Below are positions 1 through 8,872 of a stretch of 64,000 nt of DNA, one piece after another (positions within the stretch are counted from its first letter, which is position 1; each line of letters starts with the position of its first letter). The notes beneath the pieces were generated by a model. The model saw nothing but the letters and a program-made list of their open reading frames with translations, had not been told where the DNA came from and did no database searches. A program made the position numbers and the translations under genes. The DNA is from Anaerovirgula multivorans. GTDB taxonomy: Bacteria > Bacillota > Clostridia > Peptostreptococcales > Natronincolaceae. Where the stretch lies: assembly GCF_900188145.1 (NCBI RefSeq), contig NZ_FZOJ01000006.1, forward strand, positions 186,001 to 250,000. Direction: 5' to 3'.

Positions 1-73
1 GAACTCTTTCTGTAGAACAACCAATTAGAGAAAGCATTATGATCACTGTTATTAATAATACTTTTATCCTCAT
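1..73 (-). CDS. Lipoprotein, 5' end only (partial)
   Basis: Only the first 24 codons are inside the window. The start ATG is at 73-71 and is preceded on the minus strand by an AGGAAGG ribosome site. The visible peptide is a classic lipoprotein signal: a short Arg/Lys start, a hydrophobic stretch (VLLITVIMLSL) and a lipobox (LIGC), so the mature protein is probably anchored outside the membrane by its Cys. It lies 51 bases downstream of ccsA on the same strand and probably belongs to the same cytochrome c maturation/nitrite reduction group. A ResA/TlpA-like thioredoxin would fit that position, but nothing visible proves it. Confidence 0.7.
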   Translation of the reverse strand, partial: MRIKVLLITVIIMLSLIGCSTERV

Positions 74-124
74 TGCCTTCACCTTCCTCAATTATTTCCT
101 CTATTATATCATAGATTGTCAATA

Positions 125-937
125 TTATGCATAAGAATGATAACCAACTAACAACGTGTTCACGCCTATATAGGTGAAAAGAATAGCTAAAAAGCCCAGT
201 ACAGCGAACCATGCAGCCTTCTTATCCTTCCACCCTTTCGTCAATCTAACATGTAGATAAATGGAGTAAATAACCCATGTAATAAATGACCATGTTTCCT
301 TTGGATCCCATTGCCAATATCTCCCCCATGCCTTTTCTGCCCATATGGCTCCACTGATAATCACCACAGTTAGCATAACGAATCCTAATGCTATGGCTCG
401 ATAACTTATTAAATCCAGTTTTTCAAAACTAGGCATATAATTAGCAAGAAAAGCATCCTGTTTAAATCTATCTCGAATTAAATACATAATAGATACACCA
501 CATGCGATAGCAAAAGCTCCATAGCTGAAAATTGCAGTACTCACATGTATTGTAATCCAATTGCTTTGTAGAGCTGGCATTAAAGGTCTTATTTCTCTTG
601 ATTGTAGTGCAGCATAAAAGGCCACCAATAGTAATAAGGGAGTAACAAAGGTGCCTAATGCTTTGAATCTATATTTCCATTCAAATCCTACAAAACTTAC
701 TGCAATCCCCCATGCAAAGCTTGTTGCAAATTCATATTGATTGGCTAAGGGTAATCTACTAGCTTCAGCTGCTCGTGTAGTTAAAGCGATGGTATGAAAA
801 ACAATGCCTACCTTGACCAACAAACTTCCATAGTTAGAAAATTTTTCTTTCCTAAACATAAAAAAAGTAAAGTAACACACCATCGATAGACTATACAATA
901 TTAAAGTAATGATAAAGCTATATCTTTCATCAAACAC
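125..937 (-). CDS. ccsA: CcsA/ResC haem-handling protein of cytochrome c system II
   Basis: Integral membrane protein of 270 residues that, with ResB, exports haem and attaches it to apocytochromes c outside the membrane. The diagnostic tryptophan-rich haem motif is near residue 205 (WGRYWQWDPKETWSFITW), in a chain of about eight membrane segments, with conserved periplasmic-side histidines (for example in TIHVSTAIFSYG). The length is normal for the family (also named CcsB in some databases). The start is GTG at 937, with AAGGAGG seven bases upstream. It follows resB by 17 bases and nrfA further upstream, so it most likely serves maturation of the pentahaem nitrite reductase. Confidence 0.93.
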   Translation of the reverse strand: MFDERYSFIITLILYSLSMVCYFTFFMFRKEKFSNYGSLLVKVGIVFHTIALTTRAAEASRLPLANQYEFATSFAWGIAVSFVGFEWKYRFKALGTFVTPLLLLVAFYAALQSREIRPLMPALQSNWITIHVSTAIFSYGAFAIACGVSIMYLIRDRFKQDAFLANYMPSFEKLDLISYRAIALGFVMLTVVIISGAIWAEKAWGRYWQWDPKETWSFITWVIYSIYLHVRLTKGWKDKKAAWFAVLGFLAILFTYIGVNTLLVGYHSYA

Positions 938-954
938 AATATTCCTCCTTTGGC

Positions 955-2205
955 TTAAGTATTCAGCAGATGATTTATATTGTTTCCAAAAACTTCAATG
1001 TGTTTTCCTGCCTCTGTAATAATTATTTCCTTTGGCTTTATATAAAAGCATAGAATTAACCCAAGTAAGATAAGTACCGCACCGATAATTGCCCCTATCT
1101 TACCCTTCATTTTATTCACTTGAAAATAAGTATACATCTGAGGATTTTCAAAAACAAATGTATAGTCATACCAGTGAATATTTTCATCTATTGAGGCTAT
1201 ATTCATAGCTACCCGTTGCCCCATAAAAAATATAGTATATAACACTTTAGGATTATTTGAGTGGTTAGAACTACTATATATGCCATTCTCAGTTGATATA
1301 AAGTCTGGATAGAACTTGGTAAACTGAATTGCAACAGGTCCTCTTTCGTCTGAAATAGTCGTTGCTTCATAAAAGATATCCTCCTTTAATAATTGATCAT
1401 TAGCATATATCTTTATATCAGCAGCCCAACCAGTAGCAGTCTGATAAATAGCATATCCATCATGTCGCATTGGGTTGTTTACAAAAATATCTTCTGCCTT
1501 TAAAATGTCTCCCCCATTGTTTTTCAAATTAACATGAGAAAGATATTGTTCTATAGAACCATCCTCACGATATTGTATGTTAAAGTCATTGATTTCTAAG
1601 CTGTAATTTGTACCTAATACTTCCTTAGCCTCTCCCGGAACCCCATATACATGAGTTGAAAAAAAAGTGTATTGTCCATATCCATAAAAAACGATTACCA
1701 AAAGTACCCCTACATGAATAAACCATGAGCCTAAATATCCCATTTGATTCTTTTTGCCATAGTATACTGTTCTATTATTAACTTTTTCCATTTTATTCAA
1801 ACTTTCAAATCCATATTTTCTATATATTTCTCCAATTACAGCTGTTTTTTTGTCTTCTTCTACCTTTTGTGCAGAAATATTTCTCATCTTTTTAACATCG
1901 GGCACTTCAAAAATTTTATTAAATGTTTTATTGAATCTAGTTATACTACATAACAATAGATTTAAACACAATGTTCCAAATAAAATGCTAAAATATAAAG
2001 AATGATATAGATCATTAAACCTTAATACTAGTATTGTCTTCGCTACAATACTAGTATAATTGTTCTGGTAAAATGCGATATCTCTTCCTTGAGGTATAAA
2101 AGATCCCACAACTGAAAGAAATCCTAGAACCCCTAGTAATATTAACCCAAATCTCATAGACTTAAAAAAAGACCTTATATTTATTAAACCTACTTTATTT
2201 TGCAT
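955..2205 (-). CDS. resB: ResB-family cytochrome c biogenesis protein
   Basis: 416-residue membrane partner of CcsA/ResC in system-II cytochrome c maturation. Two membrane segments lie near the N terminus (around FGLILLGVLGFLSVVG and LYFSILFGTLCLNLLL), a third near residue 160 and a fourth at the C terminus. A large extracytoplasmic loop of about 190 residues separates the last two, as expected for ResB. It is between nrfA and ccsA on the same strand. A hairpin sits between nrfA and this gene, so transcription from nrfA may be attenuated rather than stopped. ATG start at 2205 with a GAGG site. Confidence 0.9.
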   Translation of the reverse strand: MQNKVGLINIRSFFKSMRFGLILLGVLGFLSVVGSFIPQGRDIAFYQNNYTSIVAKTILVLRFNDLYHSLYFSILFGTLCLNLLLCSITRFNKTFNKIFEVPDVKKMRNISAQKVEEDKKTAVIGEIYRKYGFESLNKMEKVNNRTVYYGKKNQMGYLGSWFIHVGVLLVIVFYGYGQYTFFSTHVYGVPGEAKEVLGTNYSLEINDFNIQYREDGSIEQYLSHVNLKNNGGDILKAEDIFVNNPMRHDGYAIYQTATGWAADIKIYANDQLLKEDIFYEATTISDERGPVAIQFTKFYPDFISTENGIYSSSNHSNNPKVLYTIFFMGQRVAMNIASIDENIHWYDYTFVFENPQMYTYFQVNKMKGKIGAIIGAVLILLGLILCFYIKPKEIIITEAGKHIEVFGNNINHLLNT

Positions 2206-2239
2206 TACATCACATCCTCTATTTTACTAAGTAATGAAA

Positions 2240-2274
2240 CTACCACTATCTTTATACTGCTTAGATAGTGGTAG
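2240..2274 (-). terminator. Hairpin between nrfA and resB
   Basis: A 12-bp perfect stem (CTACCACTATCT at 2240-2251 with its complement at 2263-2274) and an 11-base loop. The run of T after the stem is weak on the minus strand, so it may be a partial terminator or an mRNA-processing/stability hairpin after nrfA. Confidence 0.5.
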
Positions 2275-2291
2275 ATAATTTATAAATCTTT

Positions 2292-3569
2292 CTACTGTTG
2301 TTCTGCTAAAATGTCCAATGCCTGTTGTGCAAATTCCTTAGCTTCCTCTAAAGCTTTCCTGGCTTTTTCCCAATGGTGGAAACCTGTACTGTTTTCTACC
2401 ATTACGAAATCCCAACGATATTGGGCCTTTCTATGCAAATCCCATAATTCTTCTACAGTAGCTTCCTCTAGGTCCCTTTCCTCCAGTGCAGCTGCAAAAT
2501 CTTCTACAAGTTCTACGATCATACCACTGACCTCTACTTGCATGTCATCAATTTCTCGCTGAATTTCTTCCGTCTGTGCTATAATGGCTTCTCCATCCTT
2601 ATGACATCCTCCACAGGATTCTTCAACGGTTTTAAGTGGACTCTTGGCCCAATGGGATCGATAGGTTTCTCCCTCTTCCTCAACTGTCGGCATGTGACAA
2701 TCTGCACAGCTAACACCCATCCTATCGTGAATACTTCCCGTATACATTTCAAATTCTGGATGCTGTACTTTAATAAGAGGCGTTCCAGTTCTGGGATGCT
2801 TCCAATCATAAAAACCTCTTTCTTCAAAATAGGCTTCTATATCTTCTATTTCTATACCATTGTCCCATGGCAAAACAACTTCCTTTGTATCTGGGTTAAA
2901 ATAGTATTCAACATGGCATTGAGCACAGGCTAAAGTACCTGCAGGTGGTTCCTGCTCTAATTTTGTTAAACCTACCGCAAGGTGAGGAGCAGTAACTTGT
3001 ATATTTTGTCCAGGTTCATTCCTATGACAATTGTAGCAGCTAATAGAATTTTCTATTCCTTGAACTGTTTCATGAAAATCTAGTGCAAACATATCTTCTC
3101 CATGTTCTACAAACAATTTCTCATAGTCTGCTGTCTTACATGCCAAGCAGGAAGCCCCTGGCTTCGGTCTCTCTGTATTGATTACGTCCTCTAGGGAGTA
3201 ATAATGGCCTCTCGCTGCATAATACTCTTTTGAAAACCCTATTCCATCATAGAGTATTTTTATATTGGGATACTTTTCTAGATAATCAACAGGGTGTAGA
3301 CCCCCTAAAGTACTGTCCTCAACAGTAAAATCCCCCATTCTTGATGTTCTAATAAAGGATTCATAAATCATTGGATACTCCTCTTCCCAATGGGCAGCAT
3401 CCAAAATCATATCCTCTGGTGCGGGGATCTCTCCTAATGGTATTTGTAGTCCTTCACCTGGTTCTTCTGCTTGTGGCGGTCCTTCCTCTTGTCTAGCACA
3501 TCCTACATTAATGGTTATTATTGCTATTATAGTCAAACAAATCACTATCCAACTAATGTTTTTCTTCAT
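2292..3569 (-). CDS. nrfA: Ammonia-forming cytochrome c nitrite reductase
   Basis: 425-residue pentahaem enzyme that reduces nitrite to ammonia by six electrons outside the membrane. All five haem sites are visible: the diagnostic CLACK site (residues 141-145, lysine as haem ligand) and four ordinary sites CYNCH (178-182), CAQCH (215-219), CADCH (288-292) and CGGCH (319-323). Likely active-site residues follow the second and third haems (CHRNEPG, CHVEYYF), and a His precedes the fourth (GSIHDRMG). The N terminus is a signal peptide with a lipobox-like NVGC at Cys24, so the enzyme may be membrane-tethered. The usual quinol-oxidising partner NrfH is not adjacent; the upstream neighbour is a divergent oxidase. 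resB and ccsA follow. Confidence 0.96.
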   Translation of the reverse strand: MKKNISWIVICLTIIAIITINVGCARQEEGPPQAEEPGEGLQIPLGEIPAPEDMILDAAHWEEEYPMIYESFIRTSRMGDFTVEDSTLGGLHPVDYLEKYPNIKILYDGIGFSKEYYAARGHYYSLEDVINTERPKPGASCLACKTADYEKLFVEHGEDMFALDFHETVQGIENSISCYNCHRNEPGQNIQVTAPHLAVGLTKLEQEPPAGTLACAQCHVEYYFNPDTKEVVLPWDNGIEIEDIEAYFEERGFYDWKHPRTGTPLIKVQHPEFEMYTGSIHDRMGVSCADCHMPTVEEEGETYRSHWAKSPLKTVEESCGGCHKDGEAIIAQTEEIQREIDDMQVEVSGMIVELVEDFAAALEERDLEEATVEELWDLHRKAQYRWDFVMVENSTGFHHWEKARKALEEAKEFAQQALDILAEQQ

Positions 3570-3752
3570 TCTCCATTCTCCCTTCTTATTACTTCAATCC
3601 TTAGTTTAGTATTTGTCAAATTTTCAAATCTTATAATTTTTTTCTTTCTAAATAAAGATTTATTCGTCTTCTGTAACAAATATGTGCAAATATATAAAAG
3701 ACTTTTCACATATAAATTAATAATCATTGATGAAATTAAAGGAGGTAATAAT

Positions 3753-5501
3753 GTGATTATTCCATCACAACCTAGAAACCCTAGTGCTAAAGAACGACTT
3801 GAGATGATGGCCTTTGCCCTCGAGTCAGAAAACCGTATTGAAGACCTTGATAACATTGTAGAATTACTTGCTCCGCCACAGGATATTCTCACCATTGCAC
3901 CGCCTGGCTCTTGTAAAAATGTCAGGGTAGCAGTTTTAGGAGGCGGTTTGGCTGGTTTATCGGCAGCTTTTGAGTTAAGAAAATTAGGATTTCATACAAC
4001 GATATTTGAAGCCAATGAACAAAGGATTGGAGGCCGGGTCTATACCCATTACTTTGATCAGCAAAGACAATTATACGGTGAATTAGGGGCCATGCGTTTT
4101 CCAGTAAGTCACAACACCACATGGCATTATATTGATCTTTTCAAATTGAACACTCGCCCCTTTATACAAACAAATGAAAACGCCTTCATCTATGTACGAG
4201 GAGTAAGGGTTCGAAATGATCCTGGAGGTAAAAATGTTCAAAAATACATATATCCTAAGTTCAACATGACCCCCGAAGAAAAAGATTTATCATGGCAAGA
4301 ATTAGAAAACATCGCTTTTTTTGAACCTCTTTTAGCTATTCCTTCGGAAATAAGAAAGCAAATATTAGAAATTAGAGATATTTATAGTCCTCAGATCAAC
4401 ATGTCGGACTTTTTCAATATTCGCCAAAGCATGGAGAAAGCTGGTTTAAGTGATGGTGCTATAGCTATGCTCAGCAATGTTAACCCCTCTACAGGTTCCT
4501 TTTTTTACTATAGCTTTTTCGAAATATTAATGGAGATATATGGAATTAACTTTTCATTTATGTATGAAATACCTGGAGGAATGGCAAAGTTTCCAGAAGC
4601 ATTTCTTGATTCTTTCCAACAAGATTGTCCTAAAAACTATTATCCTGATATTTATCCTAATCATCTAGGAGACATTGATTTAAGAATGGGCCATGCAATT
4701 ATGGGTCTAGGTCAATACAGAGAAGATGGTGCTGTTACAGTTCACTATAAGAAAAAAGACTGTCCAGAAATTCATCAGGAGGACTTTGACTATGTTATTT
4801 GCACCCTACCTTTTTCTAGTGTAAGACGTTTGCGGCTGGATCCGTTATTTAGCAGTAGAAAAATGCAAGCGATTAGAATTTTATCTTATATATCATCACA
4901 AAAAACTGCTTGCTTATTTAATCAACGTTTTTGGGAAATAGGAGGACCGGATGAACGAATTATCGGTGGTAGTTCATCAACAGATTTACCAATTAGTAGT
5001 ATTTGGTACCCTTCTGATGACGGCAAATTCATTGGAGATGAAGAATATGATTATAGAAAAAGCTACCGCGATTCTTATGGATGCACATGGGATTTGAACA
5101 CTAAAGCAAACCCCAATCTTCCTGGAGTATTACTAGCCTCCTATAACTGGGGACAGGATGCTGTGCGGCTTGGTAACGAACCAAATCCACTAAGGATTTA
5201 CGATATAAAAAGACAGGTTGAAGAAGTACACGGTCTCTATCCAGGAAGCCTTGATCCTCTATTAAAGGACTATAAAACTGTACATTGGAATACTGAACCA
5301 TGGTTTTGGGGAGCATTTTCCTTCCTTTCCCCTAGTGAGCATCGATTATTTTCAAAGGTATCAATAGAACCTGAATATAAAAGTAGAGTTTTCTTCGCTG
5401 GAGAACATGTTTCTACTGCAAGAGCATGGATGCAAGGGTCGTTGCAAACCGGCATGATAGCTGCTAATGGAGTAGCAAAAATGTGTAGAAAAATGCTTTA
5501 G
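3753..5501 (+). CDS. Flavin monoamine/L-amino-acid oxidase
   Basis: 582-residue FAD-dependent amine oxidase family protein. The FAD-binding Rossmann motif is near residue 55 (VAVLGGGLAGLSAAFELRK, then an acidic FEAN and IGGRV), and the C-terminal flavin-contacting motif is VFFAGEHVSTARAWMQGSL. The architecture resembles L-amino-acid oxidases and tryptophan 2-monooxygenases; substrate cannot be read. The open frame runs back into nrfA, but the start is GTG at 3753 because a strong AAAGGAGG site lies seven bases upstream and the only nearby ATG is out of frame. It is divergent from nrfA across about 180 bases. No signal peptide is seen, so it is probably cytoplasmic. Confidence 0.88.
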   Translation: MIIPSQPRNPSAKERLEMMAFALESENRIEDLDNIVELLAPPQDILTIAPPGSCKNVRVAVLGGGLAGLSAAFELRKLGFHTTIFEANEQRIGGRVYTHYFDQQRQLYGELGAMRFPVSHNTTWHYIDLFKLNTRPFIQTNENAFIYVRGVRVRNDPGGKNVQKYIYPKFNMTPEEKDLSWQELENIAFFEPLLAIPSEIRKQILEIRDIYSPQINMSDFFNIRQSMEKAGLSDGAIAMLSNVNPSTGSFFYYSFFEILMEIYGINFSFMYEIPGGMAKFPEAFLDSFQQDCPKNYYPDIYPNHLGDIDLRMGHAIMGLGQYREDGAVTVHYKKKDCPEIHQEDFDYVICTLPFSSVRRLRLDPLFSSRKMQAIRILSYISSQKTACLFNQRFWEIGGPDERIIGGSSSTDLPISSIWYPSDDGKFIGDEEYDYRKSYRDSYGCTWDLNTKANPNLPGVLLASYNWGQDAVRLGNEPNPLRIYDIKRQVEEVHGLYPGSLDPLLKDYKTVHWNTEPWFWGAFSFLSPSEHRLFSKVSIEPEYKSRVFFAGEHVSTARAWMQGSLQTGMIAANGVAKMCRKML

Positions 5502-5523
5502 CGGCTATTTTCTATTCCTTCAG

Positions 5524-5553
5524 TTGACATAGTGAAGTTAGCAATGCTATACT
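5524..5553 (+). promoter_or_regulatory. Sigma-A promoter of the thiamin operon
   Basis: A consensus TTGACA at 5524-5529, an 18-base spacer, and TATACT at 5548-5553 preceded by TGC (extended -10). Transcription would begin just before the TPP riboswitch. Confidence 0.75.
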
Positions 5554-5569
5554 AAAACAAAATGAATAG

Positions 5570-5668
5570 TATCATTGGCAGGGGTGCCCTTTGGGCTGAG
5601 AAATGAAGATTTTTTCATTAACCCTTGAACCTGATGTGGATCATGCCACCGGAGGGAGCTGATAATGA
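5570..5668 (+). ncRNA. TPP riboswitch (THI element)
   Basis: The conserved THI-box blocks occur in order: GGGGTGCCC, GGGCTGAGA, ACCCTTGAACCTGAT and GGATCATGCCACCGGAGGGA. These form the pyrimidine- and pyrophosphate-sensing arms of the thiamin pyrophosphate aptamer. An intrinsic terminator follows 40 bases later and thiM after that, so it most likely works by TPP-induced transcription termination. Confidence 0.96.
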
Positions 5669-5708
5669 GTCTTTATAAATTAGTTGTTGATAATTAAAAG
5701 ATTTTTCT

Positions 5709-5739
5709 ATACCTCCCAGTACAGTGGGAGGTATTTTTT
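5709..5739 (+). terminator. Riboswitch-controlled intrinsic terminator
   Basis: A perfect 10-bp stem (ATACCTCCCA at 5709-5718 and its complement at 5725-5734) with a 6-base loop and a following T run. It lies between the TPP aptamer and thiM and is the likely expression platform. Confidence 0.88.
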
Positions 5740-5763
5740 ATCTAAAAATAAGGAGGCAATAAA

Positions 5764-6564
5764 ATGAAAGAATTAGCTATGAGTTTAAGTAAAGTTAAGG
5801 AAAAAACCCCGTTAATACAAGCAATTACTAACTATGTTACCATCAATGATTGTGCAAATATTTTATTGGCAATAGGCGCTTCACCTGCCATGTGCGAAGC
5901 AACGGATGAAGCCTATGAATTTAGTCAAATCTCCAATGCTGTTTATTTAAATATTGGCACCTTTACAAAAGAACAAGAATTAGCAATGCCTTTGGCAGTT
6001 AAAGGGGCGGATGAAAAAAAAATTCCTGTAGTACTAGACCCTGTAGGTTGTGGTGCTATACCAAGAAGAATTGACTACATAAACAAGTTAAGGAAATTTG
6101 GAAAAATTCATGTCATAAAAGGAAATTTAGGAGAAATCAAGTCTCTTTTAGGTGTAGATAGTAAAGTTAGAGGTGTAGATTCAATTGACGATGGAACAGA
6201 TGGCGTTGAGGTATGTAAGCGATTGGCAAAAAAATGGAGCTGTATTGTAGCAGCTACTGGAAAAACCGATATCATTACCGATGGAGAAAAGGTTTGTCTT
6301 GTTAATAATGGTACAGAAATGCTTACAAAAATTACAGGAGCTGGTTGTATGGTAGGTGCTCTTACTGCAGGCTTCTGCGGTGCTAATGATGATTTGCTAA
6401 TAGCTACAGCAGCTAGTCATTTAGTTATGTCTTTAGCAGGTGAAAAAGCTGTAAAAGCTAAAGAAGGTAATTTGCCTGGTACCTTTAGAATGAAATTATT
6501 TGATGAAATCTATCAAATAGATGAAGCGGCTATTGAACAAGGAGGTAATATAGAATGGCTATAG
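5764..6564 (+). CDS. thiM: Hydroxyethylthiazole kinase
   Basis: 266-residue ribokinase-fold enzyme that phosphorylates 4-methyl-5-(2-hydroxyethyl)thiazole for thiamin salvage. Family marks: [10 protein letters not shown] at 89-98, VIKGNLGE at 117-124 and the catalytic anion-hole motif TGAGC at 191-195, where the Cys is typical for ThiM. The start has an AAGGAGG site. It is first in the riboswitch-controlled operon and its 3' end overlaps thiE by ten bases. No de novo thiazole or pyrimidine genes (thiG, thiC) are present, so this operon is for salvage. Confidence 0.96.
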   Translation: MKELAMSLSKVKEKTPLIQAITNYVTINDCANILLAIGASPAMCEATDEAYEFSQISNAVYLNIGTFTKEQELAMPLAVKGADEKKIPVVLDPVGCGAIPRRIDYINKLRKFGKIHVIKGNLGEIKSLLGVDSKVRGVDSIDDGTDGVEVCKRLAKKWSCIVAATGKTDIITDGEKVCLVNNGTEMLTKITGAGCMVGALTAGFCGANDDLLIATAASHLVMSLAGEKAVKAKEGNLPGTFRMKLFDEIYQIDEAAIEQGGNIEWL

Positions 6565-7184
6565 ATTATAGCTTATATCTAATCACTGATCGTTTATTAG
6601 TAGGAGATAAGGACTTTTTTGATGCCATTACTTACGCCTTAAACGGTGGAGTAACACTGCTGCAGGTTAGAGAAAAGAATATCGATTCTAAAAATTTTTA
6701 TAACATTGCTTTAAAACTAAAGCAAATTGCGAGAGAATTTAATGTCCCTTTGATTGTTAACGATCGATTAGATATTGCTTTAGCTATAGATGCTGATGGA
6801 CTTCATATCGGACAAAACGATCTCCCTATTGATGTAGTAAGAAGTATACTTGGGAAAGATAAGATTCTGGGCTACTCAGCTTCAAATGTAGAAGAAGCCC
6901 TTTATGGAGAAAAGATGGGGGCTGATTATATAGGAGCTGGCGCTGTATTTGCCACTGGCAGTAAGCTAGATGCTGGTGATGCTATTGGTTTAAAAGGGTT
7001 GAAAGAAATTGTAGAGCATGTTCACATACCTGTAGTTGGTATTGGCGGCATATCTATCAATAACCTATCAGAAATAAAAGCTGTGGGTGCTGAAGGTATC
7101 TCCCTTATATCAGGAATACTATCCCAAAAGGATACTTATAAAGCTGCAAAGGAGTTAATCCAACAATGGAAAAAGAAAAGCTAG
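6555..7184 (+). CDS. thiE: Thiamin-phosphate synthase
   Basis: 209-residue TIM-barrel enzyme that joins hydroxymethylpyrimidine diphosphate and thiazole phosphate to give thiamin monophosphate. Recognised by YLITDR at the N terminus, LLQVREKN near residue 35, the DGLHIGQND block, [16 protein letters not shown], and the C-terminal VVGIGGI phosphate-binding loop. The ATG lies inside the end of thiM with GGAGG upstream, so the two are translationally coupled. It overlaps the HAD phosphatase gene by 19 bases. Confidence 0.96.
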   Translation: MAIDYSLYLITDRLLVGDKDFFDAITYALNGGVTLLQVREKNIDSKNFYNIALKLKQIAREFNVPLIVNDRLDIALAIDADGLHIGQNDLPIDVVRSILGKDKILGYSASNVEEALYGEKMGADYIGAGAVFATGSKLDAGDAIGLKGLKEIVEHVHIPVVGIGGISINNLSEIKAVGAEGISLISGILSQKDTYKAAKELIQQWKKKS

Positions 7185-7825
7185 TATTTTTTGTGGATTT
7201 TGATGGTACCATCACAAAAAGAGATGTCTGTGAGGCTATCGTTACTGAGCTTGCATCAGAGGGTTGGATAGAAATCAACGATCAATGGGAAAACAAACAA
7301 TTATCCACTTTAGAGTGTGCTAGAGAAACCTTTAAGCTTTTTAAAAGAAAAGATTCTCTAGCTTTTAAAGAAATTGCAGATATGATAGAAATTGATGATG
7401 AATTCCTTGTTTTCGTAGATTATTGTAAAAATCAAGGATATCCTATTTATATTCTAAGCGATGGCTATGATTATTATATTGATTATATTTTAAAAAGAGA
7501 AGGTCTTTCCCTTCCCTACTACGCCAACAAATTAATATTTTCTTCAGAAATAGAGATTCAAGTACCTTATCAATCAGATCATTGTGATTTATGTGGTGTA
7601 TGCAAAACAGAATTAATGTTAGAGCTAAAAAAAACCTTTCAAAAGTCAATATATATCGGTGATGGTTCATCAGATTTCTGTCCTGCTGAAAAAGCAGATT
7701 ATGTATTTGCCAAAAAAAAGCTCTATGATTACTGTGTATCTCTGGGAAGACAGGTTGATAAGTTTGAGAGCTTTCATGATATACTAGAAAGACTATACTA
7801 TTGGGAAAAGGAGATAACCAAATGA
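7166..7825 (+). CDS. MtnX-like HAD-IB phosphatase in the thiamin operon
   Basis: 219-residue haloacid dehalogenase-type phosphatase. Motif I is FFVDFDGTIT (Asp11 nucleophile, Asp13 acid/base), motif II is ILSDG, and motif IV is GDGSSD. It resembles the MtnX/SerB-like HAD-IB group. A CxxCxxC cluster (CDLCGVCK, near residue 140) is an added feature and could bind metal. The gene overlaps thiE by 19 bases and thiD by four (ATGA), so it is made with the thiamin enzymes and sits under the TPP riboswitch. A phosphatase acting on thiamin monophosphate or a pyrimidine phosphate is a reasonable inference; methionine-salvage genes are absent nearby, which argues against the MtnX reaction. Confidence 0.85.
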   Translation: MEKEKLVFFVDFDGTITKRDVCEAIVTELASEGWIEINDQWENKQLSTLECARETFKLFKRKDSLAFKEIADMIEIDDEFLVFVDYCKNQGYPIYILSDGYDYYIDYILKREGLSLPYYANKLIFSSEIEIQVPYQSDHCDLCGVCKTELMLELKKTFQKSIYIGDGSSDFCPAEKADYVFAKKKLYDYCVSLGRQVDKFESFHDILERLYYWEKEITK

Positions 7826-8631
7826 AGCATTTATTAACAATTGCTGGTTCCGATTGTAGTGGTGGCGCTGGTATACAGGCGGACCTTAAGACCTTTTCAG
7901 CACTTGGAACTTATGGAATGAGTGTGATCACTGCAATTACTGCTCAAAATACACAGGGAGTAGATGCTGTTGTTGAAATAGATAAATCTATGGTACAGGC
8001 ACAAATTGATGCTATTTTTAAAGATATTGTTGTCGATGCGGTAAAAATCGGTATGGTGTCAAATTCTGAGATTATCAAACAGATTCGATATTCGCTAGAG
8101 ATGTGGCAAGTTCCCTTTGTGGTGGTAGATCCAGTTATGGTATCTAAAAGCGGTCATCATTTACTTCAACCAGAGGCAAAGGATGCCCTTATTCGAGAAC
8201 TTTTGCCTATAGCCACTATAGTAACGCCTAACATTCCAGAAGCCGAAGTGATACTCAATAGACAAATAGTAACAGTAGATGATATGGAAGCAGCAGCAAG
8301 GGATATCTATGAGTTAGGGCCTAAGAGCATACTAGTCAAAGGAGGTCATTTAGAAGGAGATGCTATTGATGTGTTTTATGATGGCACTACAATCAACCGA
8401 ATATCTTCTCCAAGGATTCATAAGAATAATACCCATGGCACTGGTTGTACTTTATCTTCAGCCATTGCCTCCTATCTAGCTTTAGGCTATGACCTTACCC
8501 CTGCAATCTCTAAATCTAAAGATTATGTTACAAAGGCCATTGATTCCGGATTAGAAATAGGTAAAGGTGTTGGACCCTTACATCATTTTCATCACATATT
8601 CCCATTAGAAGATCATTATAATAACAAATAG
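7822..8631 (+). CDS. thiD: Hydroxymethylpyrimidine/phosphomethylpyrimidine kinase
   Basis: 269-residue ribokinase-family enzyme that phosphorylates HMP twice to give HMP-PP, the ThiE substrate. Marks: LLTIAGSDCSGGAGIQADLK at the N terminus, VVDPVMVSKSG, TPNIPEAE, and the catalytic THGTGCTLSSAIA near the C terminus. ATG at 7822 is preferred over an upstream in-frame TTG because AAGGAG lies nine bases before it and it makes a four-base stop-start overlap with the phosphatase gene. Last gene of the operon, followed by two terminator-like hairpins. Confidence 0.95.
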   Translation: MKHLLTIAGSDCSGGAGIQADLKTFSALGTYGMSVITAITAQNTQGVDAVVEIDKSMVQAQIDAIFKDIVVDAVKIGMVSNSEIIKQIRYSLEMWQVPFVVVDPVMVSKSGHHLLQPEAKDALIRELLPIATIVTPNIPEAEVILNRQIVTVDDMEAAARDIYELGPKSILVKGGHLEGDAIDVFYDGTTINRISSPRIHKNNTHGTGCTLSSAIASYLALGYDLTPAISKSKDYVTKAIDSGLEIGKGVGPLHHFHHIFPLEDHYNNK

Positions 8632-8640
8632 TTATATAAA

Positions 8641-8674
8641 AGCAGGAAGATTTTAATCTTTCTGCTTATTTTTG
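8641..8674 (+). terminator. Terminator of the thi operon
   Basis: An imperfect 12-bp hairpin (AGCAGGAAGATT at 8641-8652 against 8655-8666, one G-T pair) followed by TTATTTTTG, ten bases after the thiD stop. Confidence 0.75.
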
Positions 8675-8681
8675 TATCAAG

Positions 8682-8718
8682 AAAACACCCCCATTTGCAT
8701 TGCAAATGGGGGTGTTTT
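8682..8718. terminator. Bidirectional terminator between convergent operons
   Basis: A perfect 18-bp inverted repeat (8682-8699 and 8701-8718, core CACCCCCATTTGCA) flanked by A and T runs on both sides, so it can stop transcription from either direction. It separates thiD from the convergent sugar-binding protein gene. Confidence 0.8.
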
Positions 8719-8872
8719 TACTATATAGGGGAGATTTTATTATGTTAGAAAGTCTTTTATATAGTTTTAAATGTTTCCCTGAAGCCCTATTTCATGTTTA
8801 TTACAAGTATATGGGCAATTTCGGTATTGTTATAGATTTTTAAGTAAGATAACTTACTATTTCAAATTATTT

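Noticed and set aside
5570..5668. Considered whether the riboswitch might be a cobalamin element.
   Set aside because: The CTGAGA and ACCCTTGAACCTGAT blocks are specific to the TPP class.
8742..8843. A 33-codon plus-strand ORF (MLESLLYSFKCFPEALFHVY) with an AGGGGAG ribosome-like site.
   Set aside because: Too short, no recognisable family and located between two terminators; kept only as a note.
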